NCBI GenBank assembly: GCA_017554105.1 | Contig: JAFZIY010000015.1 | Coordinates: 1-64,000 of the forward strand | Reading direction: 5' to 3' | Source: Prevotella sp. | GTDB taxonomy: Bacteria > Bacteroidota > Bacteroidia > Bacteroidales > Bacteroidaceae | DNA length: 64,000 nt | Shown here: positions 42,036 through 50,652 of the stretch, piece by piece | How the letters are laid out: every line of letters begins with the position of its first letter | How positions within the stretch are numbered: the first letter of the stretch is position 1 | Program-made: the position numbers and the translations under genes | The notes under the pieces: model-generated | What the model was told of the DNA's origin: nothing | What the model saw: only the letters and a program-made list of their open reading frames with translations | Database searches by the model: none

Positions 42036-44024
42036 TTATAGGTTAGGGATGTATTCTATTCCCATCTTACGGGCCCTGTCAACATTCCTGTTCTTTATCT
42101 TCTTGTCCTTGTCTGGTTTCTGCTTCACTATCTCGTATGGCTTCTGGTGAGTAAGCGGTCTGGCCTGCGGCGACCATGACAGCGGAAGGTCCCAGCGCGC
42201 CTTGCACTCCACCCTCTCATGATAGTAATACACTTCTTCTGCATGCCGTCCCTCATCATAATTGCCGGTATCCCATACGCCGTTGTTGTTGTCATCAACG
42301 AACAAACGCATGTAATAGATGCCGGGATCTACGTAGAAGAACTCTGCCGTGCCGTTGCTGGTGGACACCTCCTTCACAGGGGTGTCGCGACCATCGAGCA
42401 GTTGCACCACAACATTCTTGCCCTCCATTCCACTGATATTGACAATCACTGTGCTGAACGCATCGTCCGACTTAACCTTGAATCCCTGCTTGAACTTGGG
42501 AGCAGCATGGCCGTAGATGTCCACGAAGGCGGCGGAATCAATCTCCAGGCTGTATTCCACATTTGGTCTCCACTCGCCCATAATTTCATAGACGCGCTCA
42601 CGACCCACCCGTTTATGCAGCACGAACGTCGAGCGATACCATAGGGAGTCTATCTTCGAGTATAAGTGTATGGCGCTGCTGTCGACACGGGCGAGCGGCA
42701 CGTCGAACTCTATCGACGGATTCTGGTCGGGCGACATCTCCGACTTGACACTATATTTCGGCTTCAGCATCTCCACAGGCATCACCGTCTGGAACGGGTC
42801 GCCACGCTTCTCTGCCCTTTCCTGCCGCTTCTTCCACTCGTCATATTTCTTCTGCTCGCGCTTCATGCGTTTCTCGTATGTGTCGCGCGACAGCAATTCC
42901 AGGGTGTCGGTCTGCTGTTGCAGCACTCCCAACGTGTCCGTTGCCATATACGTCAGGGCAATATTCAGGGTGTCCATGTTGATAAGTGCCGAGTCGCGCA
43001 GCCAGTAGGTGAGGGTGTCCAGATGCTCACTCTTCTCCACGACAAAGGCGTCGCGCTCATCAAAATTCAGTCCTTTCAACCCTGGCAGTTCCTCCGAGCC
43101 ATAACTGAAGAATAGCGTGAAGCGATTGGCTTCCTTCCTCTCCGACTTCACCAGATAACGGTCTGTCTGCACTTCGGTGAATGCCAGCAGCATGATGTCG
43201 TCGGGCATGAAGTGTGTATAGTTGACTCTGTCGATGTCCTTGATACGCAACGAGTCGAGCCACAGCGTGTCTTGTCTTACATCGGGCTTCGACCATGGTG
43301 TCACTACCTCCTTGTTGAATGCCAGTTGCTCGCTCTTCTGTGTGAGTCTGAAGTCGCCGTCGGCATCCATCAGCGCATAGATACGGTAGTCGCCGGGGGC
43401 TATTCCGCGTATCACGAAACGTCCGCGACTGTCGGTGCGACTCACCCTGAGCATCGATTCCTTACGGAATGCCGAGTCGGCCAGGTTGGAGTAGAGTCCC
43501 ACGAGGATTCCCTTTATCGGCTCTAAGTTCTCGGCGTCGAGCACATGTCCCGACACCTCAAGTGTGTCTATGGTGTCACCCGTGGAGAAACTGTATGTGA
43601 AGTTTCCCATCGGGTTGCCCTCGTTATTGTCCGAGATGGCATCACTGAAGTCGATGGTATAGGTGGTGTTGGGCTTGAGAGAGTCTTTCAGTTCCACCTT
43701 TATCTGCTTTCCTGCCGTCTTTATCTCAGGCATCTCCATCTGCGGCGGCGACACCACCACCTTCTCCATCGCATTGTCAATCTTGACATATTCATCAAAG
43801 AAGATGCTTATCTTTGATGTGTTCACGTTAGTGGAGTTGTCGGCAGGCATTGCTCCTATCACCTTCGGCGGTGTCTCGTCATACCATCCGCCGTCGGGAC
43901 TGCCCATTCTGGCACAGGAAAAGAGCACGAACAACATGAGGCAAAGCGGCAAAAGCCACCTTGTCTTGCTTGCTGTTCTTGCTTTGTTCTGTTCCTTCAT
44001 CATACTTGTTTGACTTCTTTTCAT
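42036..44024 (-). CDS. Ig-like domain (Big_5) lipoprotein
   Basis: A 662-residue exported protein. Its signal ends LPLCLMLFVLFSC with a lipobox Cys, then RMGSPDGGWYDETPPKVIGAMPADNSTNVN, which opens an SbsA-type Ig-like domain. A carboxypeptidase-regulatory-like repeat follows (DSRGRFVIRGIAPGDYRIYALMDADGD), then a long linker with KKYDEWKKRQERAEKRGDPF, and a second beta-rich half ending GVWDTGNYDEGRHAEEVYYY. It probably sits on the cell surface. The start could also be 44003 or 44000. A 22-bp repeat array lies 27 nt upstream. Confidence 0.82.
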   Translation of the reverse strand: MKRSQTSMMKEQNKARTASKTRWLLPLCLMLFVLFSCARMGSPDGGWYDETPPKVIGAMPADNSTNVNTSKISIFFDEYVKIDNAMEKVVVSPPQMEMPEIKTAGKQIKVELKDSLKPNTTYTIDFSDAISDNNEGNPMGNFTYSFSTGDTIDTLEVSGHVLDAENLEPIKGILVGLYSNLADSAFRKESMLRVSRTDSRGRFVIRGIAPGDYRIYALMDADGDFRLTQKSEQLAFNKEVVTPWSKPDVRQDTLWLDSLRIKDIDRVNYTHFMPDDIMLLAFTEVQTDRYLVKSERKEANRFTLFFSYGSEELPGLKGLNFDERDAFVVEKSEHLDTLTYWLRDSALINMDTLNIALTYMATDTLGVLQQQTDTLELLSRDTYEKRMKREQKKYDEWKKRQERAEKRGDPFQTVMPVEMLKPKYSVKSEMSPDQNPSIEFDVPLARVDSSAIHLYSKIDSLWYRSTFVLHKRVGRERVYEIMGEWRPNVEYSLEIDSAAFVDIYGHAAPKFKQGFKVKSDDAFSTVIVNISGMEGKNVVVQLLDGRDTPVKEVSTSNGTAEFFYVDPGIYYMRLFVDDNNNGVWDTGNYDEGRHAEEVYYYHERVECKARWDLPLSWSPQARPLTHQKPYEIVKQKPDKDKKIKNRNVDRARKMGIEYIPNL

Positions 44025-44050
44025 AAAGAAGGTTTATTCTCCTGTATCTC

Positions 44051-44182
44051 TACCAGTGGCTGGTAATGGTCTTACCAATGGCTGGTAAGGATGTTACCAG
44101 TATCTGGTAAGGCGGTCACCAATGGCTGGTAAGGTGATTACAAGCGGCTGGTAACACGATTACCAAAAAAGGGTACACGCTT
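44051..44182. repeat. 22-bp-period palindromic array, six units (family 3)
   Basis: Units start at 44051, 44073, 44095, 44117, 44139 and 44161, all exactly 22 bp apart. The core is TACCAGTGGCTGGTA, a 15-bp near-perfect dyad, followed by a variable 7-bp linker (ATGGTCT, AGGATGT, AGGCGGT and so on). The last unit (TACCAAAAAAGGGTA) is degenerate. It lies between the GH3-type gene and the Ig lipoprotein, close to the latter's start. Confidence 0.88.
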
Positions 44183-44202
44183 TGGTAAATTGCAAACCGC
44201 TC

Positions 44203-45762
44203 TTATCGCTTGTCATTCAGCGATATAAGTTGTTCTATGTGCTCACGGCTGTTGCTCAGTCGTGGCACCTTGTTCTGACCTCCGAGTTTGCCTCTCGACT
44301 TCATCCATTCCTCAAAGAGTCCCTGACGGGCATCGATTATCTCGAGATGCTGCAGTGTTATGTCCTTATATCGCTTTGCCTCATAGTCGCTGTTTATCTC
44401 CTGCAGTTTCTCATCGAGCAAGTCACCGAAACGCTCCAGTGAGTCGGGACGGCGCGAGAACTCTATCAGCCACTGGTGACGGCACTTAGCATTGCCGTCC
44501 ATGAACACCGGTGCGGCGGTATATTCCAGCACCTCGGCACCCGTCTCGCGGCATGCGTAGGCAAGTCCCTGCTCGGCATTGTCAACAATCAGTTCCTCGC
44601 CGAAGGCATTGATGAAGTGCTTCGTGCGTCCCGTGATGACAAACTTATATGGCTTGACGCTCGTGAAACGCACGGTGTCGCCGATGACATAGCGCCACAG
44701 ACCGCACGTTGTGCTGATAAGCATGGCGTAGTTGACACCCACCTCCACTCCTTCGAGCGGCACGATGCATGCCTGTTTCTCCGGTTCTATCTGCTGACTC
44801 GCCATTCCTGCGGTGGCAATGGCATCAGGGAACTTGTCCATAGGAATGAACTCATAGAACACCCCGTAGTCAAGCATCAGCAGCAACGACGGGTCGGTGG
44901 GGTCGTTCTGCAGTCCGAAGAACCCCTCGCTGGCATTATATGTCTCCATATAGTGCATGTCGGGAGAGGTTATCAACTGCTCATACTGCTTGCGGTAGGG
45001 CGTGAATGCCACACCACCGTGGAAGAACACCTCAAGGTTTGGCCACACCTCGTTGAGGTATTTCTTACCTGAGAGTTCCATGACACGCATCAGCACTGAG
45101 AGCATCCACGATGGAACGCCACTCAGATTGGTCACGTTCTTGTCAAGTGTCTCATGCGCAATGCGATTGCGTTTCAGTTCAAAGTCACTCAGCAAAGCCG
45201 TCTGTTTCTTAGGCACTCTTACCAGATTTGCCAGCGGACTGATGTTCTCGATGAGTATCGCACTGAGGTCTCCCACTAGCGAACCGGGCAGGTTATAGTT
45301 GGGCGAGTGGCTACCGCCGAGGATAAGGGCACGCCCGTCGAATATCTTACTCTTCGGATTGTTCTTCAGATACATCGCAACGGCATCTTTGCCGCCCTGA
45401 TAGTGCATCGCCTGTAGTCCCTCACTGCTCACGGGAATGAACTTCGATTTGTCGTTGGTCGTTCCCGATGACTTGGCATACCACTTCACCTGTCCTGGCC
45501 ATAGCACACTCTGCTCGCCGTGGCGCATGCGGTCGATGTCGCCCTTCAACTCCTCGTAGGTGTTCAATGGCACCATTTGCGAGAAGTCGTTATATTTCTT
45601 TATAGCATTGAAAGAGTGCTTCTGTCCGTATTCCGTGTTCTTGCCACACTCGATGAGGTGGTTTAGTGCCGACTGTTGCAACTGCAACGGCGCACTGTTA
45701 TGCAGCAACAGTTTCTTCTGTCGCGGCACAAACACATTCCTAATAATACCTGTTAGACTCAT
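44203..45762 (-). CDS. GH3 auxin-responsive-promoter family acyl-adenylating enzyme
   Basis: A 519-residue member of the GH3 family (plant hormone-amino acid synthetase-like, ANL superfamily). Landmarks: YAKSSGTTNDKSKFIPVS (ATP loop) near 92-109, GGVAFTPYRKQYEQL, MHYMETYNASEGFFGLQND, and WRYVIGDTVRFTSVKPYKFV with GRTKHFINAFGEEL. It would activate a carboxylic acid with ATP and join it to an amine; bacterial substrates are unknown. The start at 45762 (MSLTGIIRNV) sits 35 nt after the promoter in module A. Confidence 0.92.
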   Translation of the reverse strand: MSLTGIIRNVFVPRQKKLLLHNSAPLQLQQSALNHLIECGKNTEYGQKHSFNAIKKYNDFSQMVPLNTYEELKGDIDRMRHGEQSVLWPGQVKWYAKSSGTTNDKSKFIPVSSEGLQAMHYQGGKDAVAMYLKNNPKSKIFDGRALILGGSHSPNYNLPGSLVGDLSAILIENISPLANLVRVPKKQTALLSDFELKRNRIAHETLDKNVTNLSGVPSWMLSVLMRVMELSGKKYLNEVWPNLEVFFHGGVAFTPYRKQYEQLITSPDMHYMETYNASEGFFGLQNDPTDPSLLLMLDYGVFYEFIPMDKFPDAIATAGMASQQIEPEKQACIVPLEGVEVGVNYAMLISTTCGLWRYVIGDTVRFTSVKPYKFVITGRTKHFINAFGEELIVDNAEQGLAYACRETGAEVLEYTAAPVFMDGNAKCRHQWLIEFSRRPDSLERFGDLLDEKLQEINSDYEAKRYKDITLQHLEIIDARQGLFEEWMKSRGKLGGQNKVPRLSNSREHIEQLISLNDKR

Positions 45763-45802
45763 TCTGAATAATTCTAAACTCAGGTTCGATTTCTTTCCGC
45801 CT

Positions 45803-45920
45803 GCAAAGTTAGTGCAAACCGAAGACAATACAAAATAAAAGCAATTTTATTTTTATTGTTGAGGTGCAGCCTAACTTCATGGAGCAAAGCGACATAAAGT
45901 TACGATTAAGTGAGTGAAAA
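45803..45920 (-). promoter_or_regulatory. promoter module with upstream hairpin, copy A
   Basis: Read on the minus strand: TCACTTAATCG, a hairpin TAACTTTATG...CATGAAGTTA, GGCTGCACCTC, an AT-rich run with TTTTGTATTG, then TTTGCACTAACTTTGCA with -7 box TAACTTTG (45811-45804). It is nearly identical over about 115 bp to copy B (52159-52272). It drives the GH3-type gene, and the hairpin may also end trmH transcription. Confidence 0.7.
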
Positions 45921-45928
45921 AAAACCAA

Positions 45929-46474
45929 TCACACCGAAATCATCCTTCGGGCAAATTCCCAAATGACAATACCTGCAGTGACCGACACATTGAGTGAGTG
46001 CTTGGTACCGTACTGAGGTATCTCTACGCATCCGTCGCAGTGGTCGATAACCTCCTGATGCACACCCTTCACCTCGTTACCGAATATGATAGCGGAGTGC
46101 TGAGTAGGATTGAAGATGGGGAGAGTGTCGATATCATTGAGCATTGTGGAACCCTCACATTGCTCGATGGCATATACAAGAAACTGTTTCTGGTGAAGGT
46201 AATCAAGGGCATCAAGTGCTGTCGGGAAATATTTCCATGCCACGCTGTCCTCGCCTCCGAGTGCCGTCTTGTGAATCTCGGGGTGTGGCGGTGTGGCGGT
46301 GATGCCGCATAGCAGCACTTCCTCAACACGGAAAGCATCACTTGTGCGGAACACCGAACCGATGTTATACATTGAGCGCACATCATCAAGGACCACCGTG
46401 AGCGGCAGTTTCTCTGACTCACGGAAGTCTTCCACAGACAGGCGGTGCATCTCGATAGTACGAAGTTTGCGCAT
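45929..46474 (-). CDS. TrmH/SpoU-family RNA ribose methyltransferase
   Basis: A 181-residue SPOUT methyltransferase. All three motifs are present: VLDDVRSMYNIGSVFRTSDAF, AIIFGNEVKGVHQEVIDHCD and VEIPQYGTKHSLNVSVTAGI, forming the knotted SAM site. It uses SAM to methylate a ribose 2'-OH in tRNA or rRNA. The start is set at 46474 (MRKLRTIEM); the longer frame to 46546 is read from the AGTTGACAAG repeat. Confidence 0.92.
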   Translation of the reverse strand: MRKLRTIEMHRLSVEDFRESEKLPLTVVLDDVRSMYNIGSVFRTSDAFRVEEVLLCGITATPPHPEIHKTALGGEDSVAWKYFPTALDALDYLHQKQFLVYAIEQCEGSTMLNDIDTLPIFNPTQHSAIIFGNEVKGVHQEVIDHCDGCVEIPQYGTKHSLNVSVTAGIVIWEFARRMISV

Positions 46475-46486
46475 GGGTTTGTTTTT

Positions 46487-46582
46487 AGTTGACAAGTAAA
46501 CAAGTTGACAAGTTGACGAGTTGCTTGAAAATGCTATCTGATGCAATTAACTTGTCAACTCGTCAACTTGTTTACTTTTAAC
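46487..46582. repeat. dispersed AGTTGACAAG repeat, copy 2, as an inverted pair
   Basis: The left arm 46487-46536 matches copy 1 (13082-13131). The right part 46546-46582 (TTAACTTGTCAACTCGTCAA then CTTGTTTACTTTTAAC) is its reverse complement, so the two can form a large stem between trmH and sufE. The right arm overlaps the sufE 3' end and encodes its last residues. Confidence 0.7.
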
Positions 46583-46993
46583 ACTATACGCCAAAGCGTA
46601 TGCTTTGATTTGCTTTACCATTGCCAACAGACCATTGGAACGTGTGGGCGAGAGATGCTCACGCAGTCCTATACGGTCGATGAAATAGAGGTCGGCATCG
46701 AGTATCTCCTGCGGAGTATGACCGCTGAGCACACGGATGAGGAGAGCCACTATACCCTTCACTATCAGGGCATCACTCTCGGCAGTGAACCATAGCGCTC
46801 CTTCCTTGTAGTCGGCCTGCAGCCACACACGACTCTGACAACCATCGATGAGGTTGCTCTCCGTCTTGTATTTGTCGTCAAGCGGTTCCTGCTCGTTGCC
46901 GAGGTCTATCAGTAACTGGTATTTGTCCATCCAGTCGTCGAAGTCAGAGAACTCCTCTATTACTTCGTCTTGAAGTGTATCTATTGATTTCAT
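46547..46993 (-). CDS. sufE: SufE family sulfur-acceptor protein
   Basis: A 148-residue protein that takes persulfide sulfur from a cysteine desulfurase for Fe-S cluster assembly. The acceptor Cys52 lies in NLIDGCQSRVWLQAD, and the helix VALLIRVLSGHTPQEILDAD and the motif LREHLSPTRSNGLLAMVKQI are conserved. The last residues (SKQVDELTS) are encoded by the AGTTGACAAG repeat rather than by family sequence. Confidence 0.93.
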   Translation of the reverse strand: MKSIDTLQDEVIEEFSDFDDWMDKYQLLIDLGNEQEPLDDKYKTESNLIDGCQSRVWLQADYKEGALWFTAESDALIVKGIVALLIRVLSGHTPQEILDADLYFIDRIGLREHLSPTRSNGLLAMVKQIKAYALAYSVKSKQVDELTS

Positions 46994-47009
46994 AATCTTT
47001 TTTAGGATT

Positions 47010-47041
47010 CCTCCCCTGCGGGGGGAGGTTAGGAGGGGGCC
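47010..47041. repeat. GC-rich palindromic repeat between U32 gene and sufE
   Basis: CCTCCCCTGCGGGGGGAGG (47010-47028) followed by TTAGGAGGGGGCC. Related copies lie at 48276-48310 and 48361-48398. It touches the U32 gene's stop codon and may end transcription. Confidence 0.75.
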
Positions 47042-48333
47042 TATCCCTTTATTATCTTAAACAATTTATCACTTGGTCTCACTTTCTCCGGTACGGCGAT
47101 GCTGACGCGGGTACCCTGACGTGCTACGCTGACAGGACCGTTGTCACCATGTATCTCTTCGGGGGTGACGTAGATGACACCTGTCGTCGGACCGGTGATG
47201 AGCATCTTGTCACCAGGCTCAAACTCGCAAGCCTCAACAGTGAACTCAGCCACTCCGAGTTTTGAGAAATACTTCACACCCTTACCGACATATTGTTTGC
47301 GCTCGGTGGCACTGCTACCATACTCGCTGTTCCACTCACCGAGACGCTGTCCGAGATAATAACCATCCCAGAAACCACGGTTGAAGACAGTGGCAAGTTG
47401 CCTGTCCCACTCGTCTTTCTTCTCCACAGTGAACGTTCCGTCTAGCACCGCACGGATGGCTTCCTTATAGCATTTCACCACAGTATAGACATATTCCGCA
47501 CTGCGGGCACGACCCTCTATCTTGAAGACACGCACACCGGCAGCCATCATCTTGTCGATGAAACGGATGGTCTTCAGGTCCTTCGGACTCATGATGTATT
47601 TGTTGTCCACCTCCAGTTCGGTGCCAGTCTCACGGTCAGTGACGATATACGAGCGACGGCACAACTGCATGCAGGCACCGCGGTTGGCTGAGCGTAGCGT
47701 GTTGTCGAGCGAGAGATAGCACTTGCCGCTTATCGCCATGCACAACGCTCCGTGGCAGAACATCTCTATACGCACAAGTTCTCCGCTTGGACCGCAGATG
47801 TTCTGCTCCACTATCTGACGGTAGATGTCCGCCACCTGAGACATGTTGAGTTCGCGGGCGAGCACCACCACATCGGCAAACTGTGCATAGAAGCGCAATG
47901 CCTCGATGTTCGAGATGTTGAGTTGTGTGGACAGATGCACCTCCTGCCCTATCTTACGGCAGTAGGTCATCACTGCGATGTCACTGGCAATGACCGCCGA
48001 GATGCCTGCCTCGTGTGCTGCATCCACTATCTCGTGCATGGTATCGATGTCCTCGCCATAGATGATAGTGTTCACCGTGAGATAGGTCTTTATGCCATGC
48101 TCGTCACATTCACGGGCAATGTCAAGCAGGTCGTCAATAGTGAAATGATTGGCACTGTGCGACCGCATGTTCAGTTTCCCGATGCCGAAATACACCGAGT
48201 CGGCTCCCGCCTGTATCGCGGCAGCAAGACTCTCACGGCTTCCGACAGGTGCCATTATCTCAAACGAGGAGACGTCCAGCCCCCCTTCCGTCCCCCCTGA
48301 GGGGGAAACCACATTCTTTATATCTGTATCCAT
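47041..48333 (-). CDS. U32 family peptidase-like tRNA hydroxylation protein
   Basis: A 430-residue U32 protein of the TrhP/YegQ type. The barrel start EIMAPVGSRESLAAAIQAGA, the signature ELVRIEMFCHGALCMAISGK and the cysteine cluster CYLS...RGACMQLCRRSY (candidate Fe-S ligands) are present, with a C-terminal beta domain (EFEPGDKMLITGPTTGVIYV). TrhP helps form 5-hydroxyuridine in tRNA with prephenate. Residues 9-21 (VSPSGGTEGGLDV) are encoded by a GC-rich repeat. The only later Met (27) lies inside the first strand, so the repeat-coded part is probably translated. Confidence 0.88.
   Translation of the reverse strand: MDTDIKNVVSPSGGTEGGLDVSSFEIMAPVGSRESLAAAIQAGADSVYFGIGKLNMRSHSANHFTIDDLLDIARECDEHGIKTYLTVNTIIYGEDIDTMHEIVDAAHEAGISAVIASDIAVMTYCRKIGQEVHLSTQLNISNIEALRFYAQFADVVVLARELNMSQVADIYRQIVEQNICGPSGELVRIEMFCHGALCMAISGKCYLSLDNTLRSANRGACMQLCRRSYIVTDRETGTELEVDNKYIMSPKDLKTIRFIDKMMAAGVRVFKIEGRARSAEYVYTVVKCYKEAIRAVLDGTFTVEKKDEWDRQLATVFNRGFWDGYYLGQRLGEWNSEYGSSATERKQYVGKGVKYFSKLGVAEFTVEACEFEPGDKMLITGPTTGVIYVTPEEIHGDNGPVSVARQGTRVSIAVPEKVRPSDKLFKIIKG
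48276..48310. repeat. GC-rich repeat inside the U32 gene 5' end
   Basis: Minus-strand GGTTTCCCCCTCAGGGGGGA then CGGAAGGGGGGCTGG, alignable with the repeats at 47010 and 48361. It is in frame and stays open. Confidence 0.7.
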
Positions 48334-48359
48334 TCTGTTCTGAGTATGTTATTTTCTTA

Positions 48360-49298
48360 CTACCCCTCCCCTACGGGGGAGGTCGGGAGGGGGCCTCTCT
48401 TGTTTCTCGGATGATGCATCAATATCTCCTCGCGCAGTGTCTTGGTGCTCACGTGGGTGTATATCTCTGTTGTACCGATGTTCTCATGTCCCAGCATCGC
48501 CTGTATTGCCCTGAGGTCAGCCCCTCCCTCAAGCAGTGCAGTAGCAAAGGAGTGTCGCAGCGTGTGTGGTGATATTGTCTTCTCTATTCCCGCGTCCTTG
48601 GCATAATTCTTTATGAATATCAGCACCATTGTGCGAGTGAGATGAGCACCGCGCCGGTTCAGAAACACATAATCCTCCTCACCAGGTTTTATCTCCATGT
48701 GGCAACGGTAGTCGAACCATAGCTTCAGTTCCTTTATCGCACGGTCGGAGATTGGTACCAGCCGTTCCTTACTTCCCTTGCCGAATACACGTATGAAATG
48801 TTCATCGAGATAAAGGTTTGACAATGGGAGATTAACCAACTCGCTCACCCGCAGACCACAGGAGAAGAGCATCTCTATGATGGCCCGGTTGCGGTGTCCT
48901 TCCCATTTGGATAGGTCGATGGCAGCCTCAAGCATGTCAACCTCCTCTGTCGAGAGCACTTCGGGCAGGTGTTTGCCTATCTGTGGACTCTCAAGGAGTT
49001 CCGAAGGGTCATCCTCAAGACGTCTGTCGAGCACCATGAAATGATAGAAAGAACGCACACCACTGAGAATTCTGCATTGCGACTTTGCCCCAATGCCTAT
49101 GTCGTGGAGTGAGGCGGCAAACGACTGCAGGTCCTCGAGTTTCGCATCCAGCGGACTGATGCCCTCTCCCTCGAGGAAGTCGAACATCTTCTTGACATCA
49201 CGCTGATATGCCTCCAGCGTGTTCGGGGAATATCCCCGTTGCAGCCGCAGGTACCTGTTGTATGCCTTCATCAGGCTCGCATTGCTGTTGTCGCCCAT
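48360..49298 (-). CDS. xerD: tyrosine recombinase XerD-like
   Basis: A 312-residue site-specific recombinase with an N-terminal SAM-like core-binding domain (YLRLQRGYSPNTLEAYQRD) and a catalytic domain carrying Arg150 (CGLRVSEL), Lys174 (GKGSKERLVP), His245 and Arg248 (HTLRH), His271 and the nucleophile Tyr280 (TTEIYTHV). It resolves chromosome dimers at dif with a partner recombinase. The final 12 residues (RGPLPTSPVGEG) come from a GC-rich repeat; the family normally ends at about the HHPRNK position. Confidence 0.93.
   Translation of the reverse strand: MGDNSNASLMKAYNRYLRLQRGYSPNTLEAYQRDVKKMFDFLEGEGISPLDAKLEDLQSFAASLHDIGIGAKSQCRILSGVRSFYHFMVLDRRLEDDPSELLESPQIGKHLPEVLSTEEVDMLEAAIDLSKWEGHRNRAIIEMLFSCGLRVSELVNLPLSNLYLDEHFIRVFGKGSKERLVPISDRAIKELKLWFDYRCHMEIKPGEEDYVFLNRRGAHLTRTMVLIFIKNYAKDAGIEKTISPHTLRHSFATALLEGGADLRAIQAMLGHENIGTTEIYTHVSTKTLREEILMHHPRNKRGPLPTSPVGEG
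48361..48398. repeat. GC-rich repeat forming the xerD 3' end
   Basis: TACCCCTCCCCTACGGGGGA then GGTCGGGAGGGGGCCTCT, the best-preserved copy of the GC-rich palindrome. It supplies the xerD stop codon. Confidence 0.75.
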
Positions 49299-49308
49299 AA
49301 AATCCTAC

Positions 49309-50652
49309 TTAGGGAACGAGTTCTCCGAGCAGTGTGGCACTGGAAGAACCGGTGATGCGCACGCGCACCGTCTCCCCGATGTGGTGGTTTCCCTTGTCGA
49401 ACACCACCATCTTGTTCTGTTCGTTGCGTCCGCATAGTTGCTCACGGGAACGCTTGGAGAAATTCTCCACAAGCACATCGAACTCCTTTCCCACATCCTT
49501 ACGGTTCTGCTCGGCAGAGATTTGCGTCTGTAGGTTGATGAGTTCGGAGAGTCTTTGCAGTTTCACCTCCTCTGGAACATTGTCCGGCAAGTGCTTTGAA
49601 GCGTATGTGCCTGGACGTTCGGAGTATTTGAACATGAACGCAGAGTCGTAACCCACCTCACGCATCAGCGACAAAGACAGCTGATGGTCTTCCTCCGTCT
49701 CGTCGTGATAACCCACGAAGATGTCAGTTGACAGTCCGCAGTCGGGTATGATACGACGTATTGCGTCAACACGGTCGAGATACCACTCGCGGGTATATTT
49801 GCGGTTCATCAGTTTCAGTATGCGGTCGCTTCCACTCTGCACCGGCAGGTGAATGTGCTTGCAAACATTAGGCATCTCGGCTATCACGCGTAGAGTCTCA
49901 TCACTCATGTCCTTTGGATGGGATGTGGTAAAGCGTACCCTCATCTCCGGTGCCTCTTCGGCAACACGACGAAGCAGCATTGGGAAGGCTTCCTTTGTAC
50001 CGTCATTGGCACTCCATGAGTTAACGTTTTGTCCAAGAAGTGTCACTTCCTTGTAACCACGGTCACGCAAGTCGCGCACCTCACGCAATATACTCTCGAT
50101 GTCACGGCTGCGCTCCCTGCCACGGGTATATGGCACGATGCAGTAATGACAGAAGTTATTGCATCCGCGCATGATGCTCACAAAGCCACCTATCTTTGCC
50201 CCAAAGATACGCTTGGGCACTATGTCGCGATAGGTCTCTGTGGTGGAGAGTTCTATGTTTATAGCCTTATGTCCCATCTCTGCCTGTGCAATGAGGTCGG
50301 GCAGGGCGAGATAAGAGTCTGGTCCTGCCACGAGGTCAGCATGATGATTCTGCAATAGGTCATCCTTGACACGCTCCGCCATACAACCGAGAACACCGAT
50401 AATCAGGTGTTGGGTGTTTGATGTCGGGTGTTGGCTTAGCCTTTTCGAGCGCAATGCATTCAGTTCCTCAAGCCTGTGGTAAATCTTCTGCTCCGCATTA
50501 TCGCGCACAGAACAGGTATTGAGGAACACCGCATCAGCCTCATCGATGCTGTCGCACACATCATAGCCCGCCATCTTCATGACCGAAGCCACGACCTCAG
50601 AGTCGGCAACGTTCATCTGACAACCGTATGTCTCTATAAACAGTTTCTTCAT
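49309..50652 (-). CDS. miaB: tRNA-2-methylthio-N6-dimethylallyladenosine synthase
   Basis: A 447-residue radical SAM methylthiotransferase. The N-terminal UPF0004 domain has its three Fe-S Cys (YGCQMN, NTCSVR, GCMAER), the radical SAM motif is [18 protein letters not shown], and a TRAM domain closes the protein. It adds a methylthio group to i6A37 of tRNA. The start at 50652 makes an ATGA overlap with cysS; the earlier ATG at 50667 is less likely. About ten residues ([10 protein letters not shown], near 73-82) interrupt the family pattern and come from a TGGGTGTT-type repeat. Confidence 0.95.
   Translation of the reverse strand: MKKLFIETYGCQMNVADSEVVASVMKMAGYDVCDSIDEADAVFLNTCSVRDNAEQKIYHRLEELNALRSKRLSQHPTSNTQHLIIGVLGCMAERVKDDLLQNHHADLVAGPDSYLALPDLIAQAEMGHKAINIELSTTETYRDIVPKRIFGAKIGGFVSIMRGCNNFCHYCIVPYTRGRERSRDIESILREVRDLRDRGYKEVTLLGQNVNSWSANDGTKEAFPMLLRRVAEEAPEMRVRFTTSHPKDMSDETLRVIAEMPNVCKHIHLPVQSGSDRILKLMNRKYTREWYLDRVDAIRRIIPDCGLSTDIFVGYHDETEEDHQLSLSLMREVGYDSAFMFKYSERPGTYASKHLPDNVPEEVKLQRLSELINLQTQISAEQNRKDVGKEFDVLVENFSKRSREQLCGRNEQNKMVVFDKGNHHIGETVRVRITGSSSATLLGELVP
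50405..50436. repeat. TGTTGGGTG-type repeat inside miaB
   Basis: AGGTGTTGGGTGTTTGATGT then CGGGTGTTGGC, short tandem units of about 8 bp. Similar sequence lies at 41107-41133 and 63104-63138. Confidence 0.55.
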
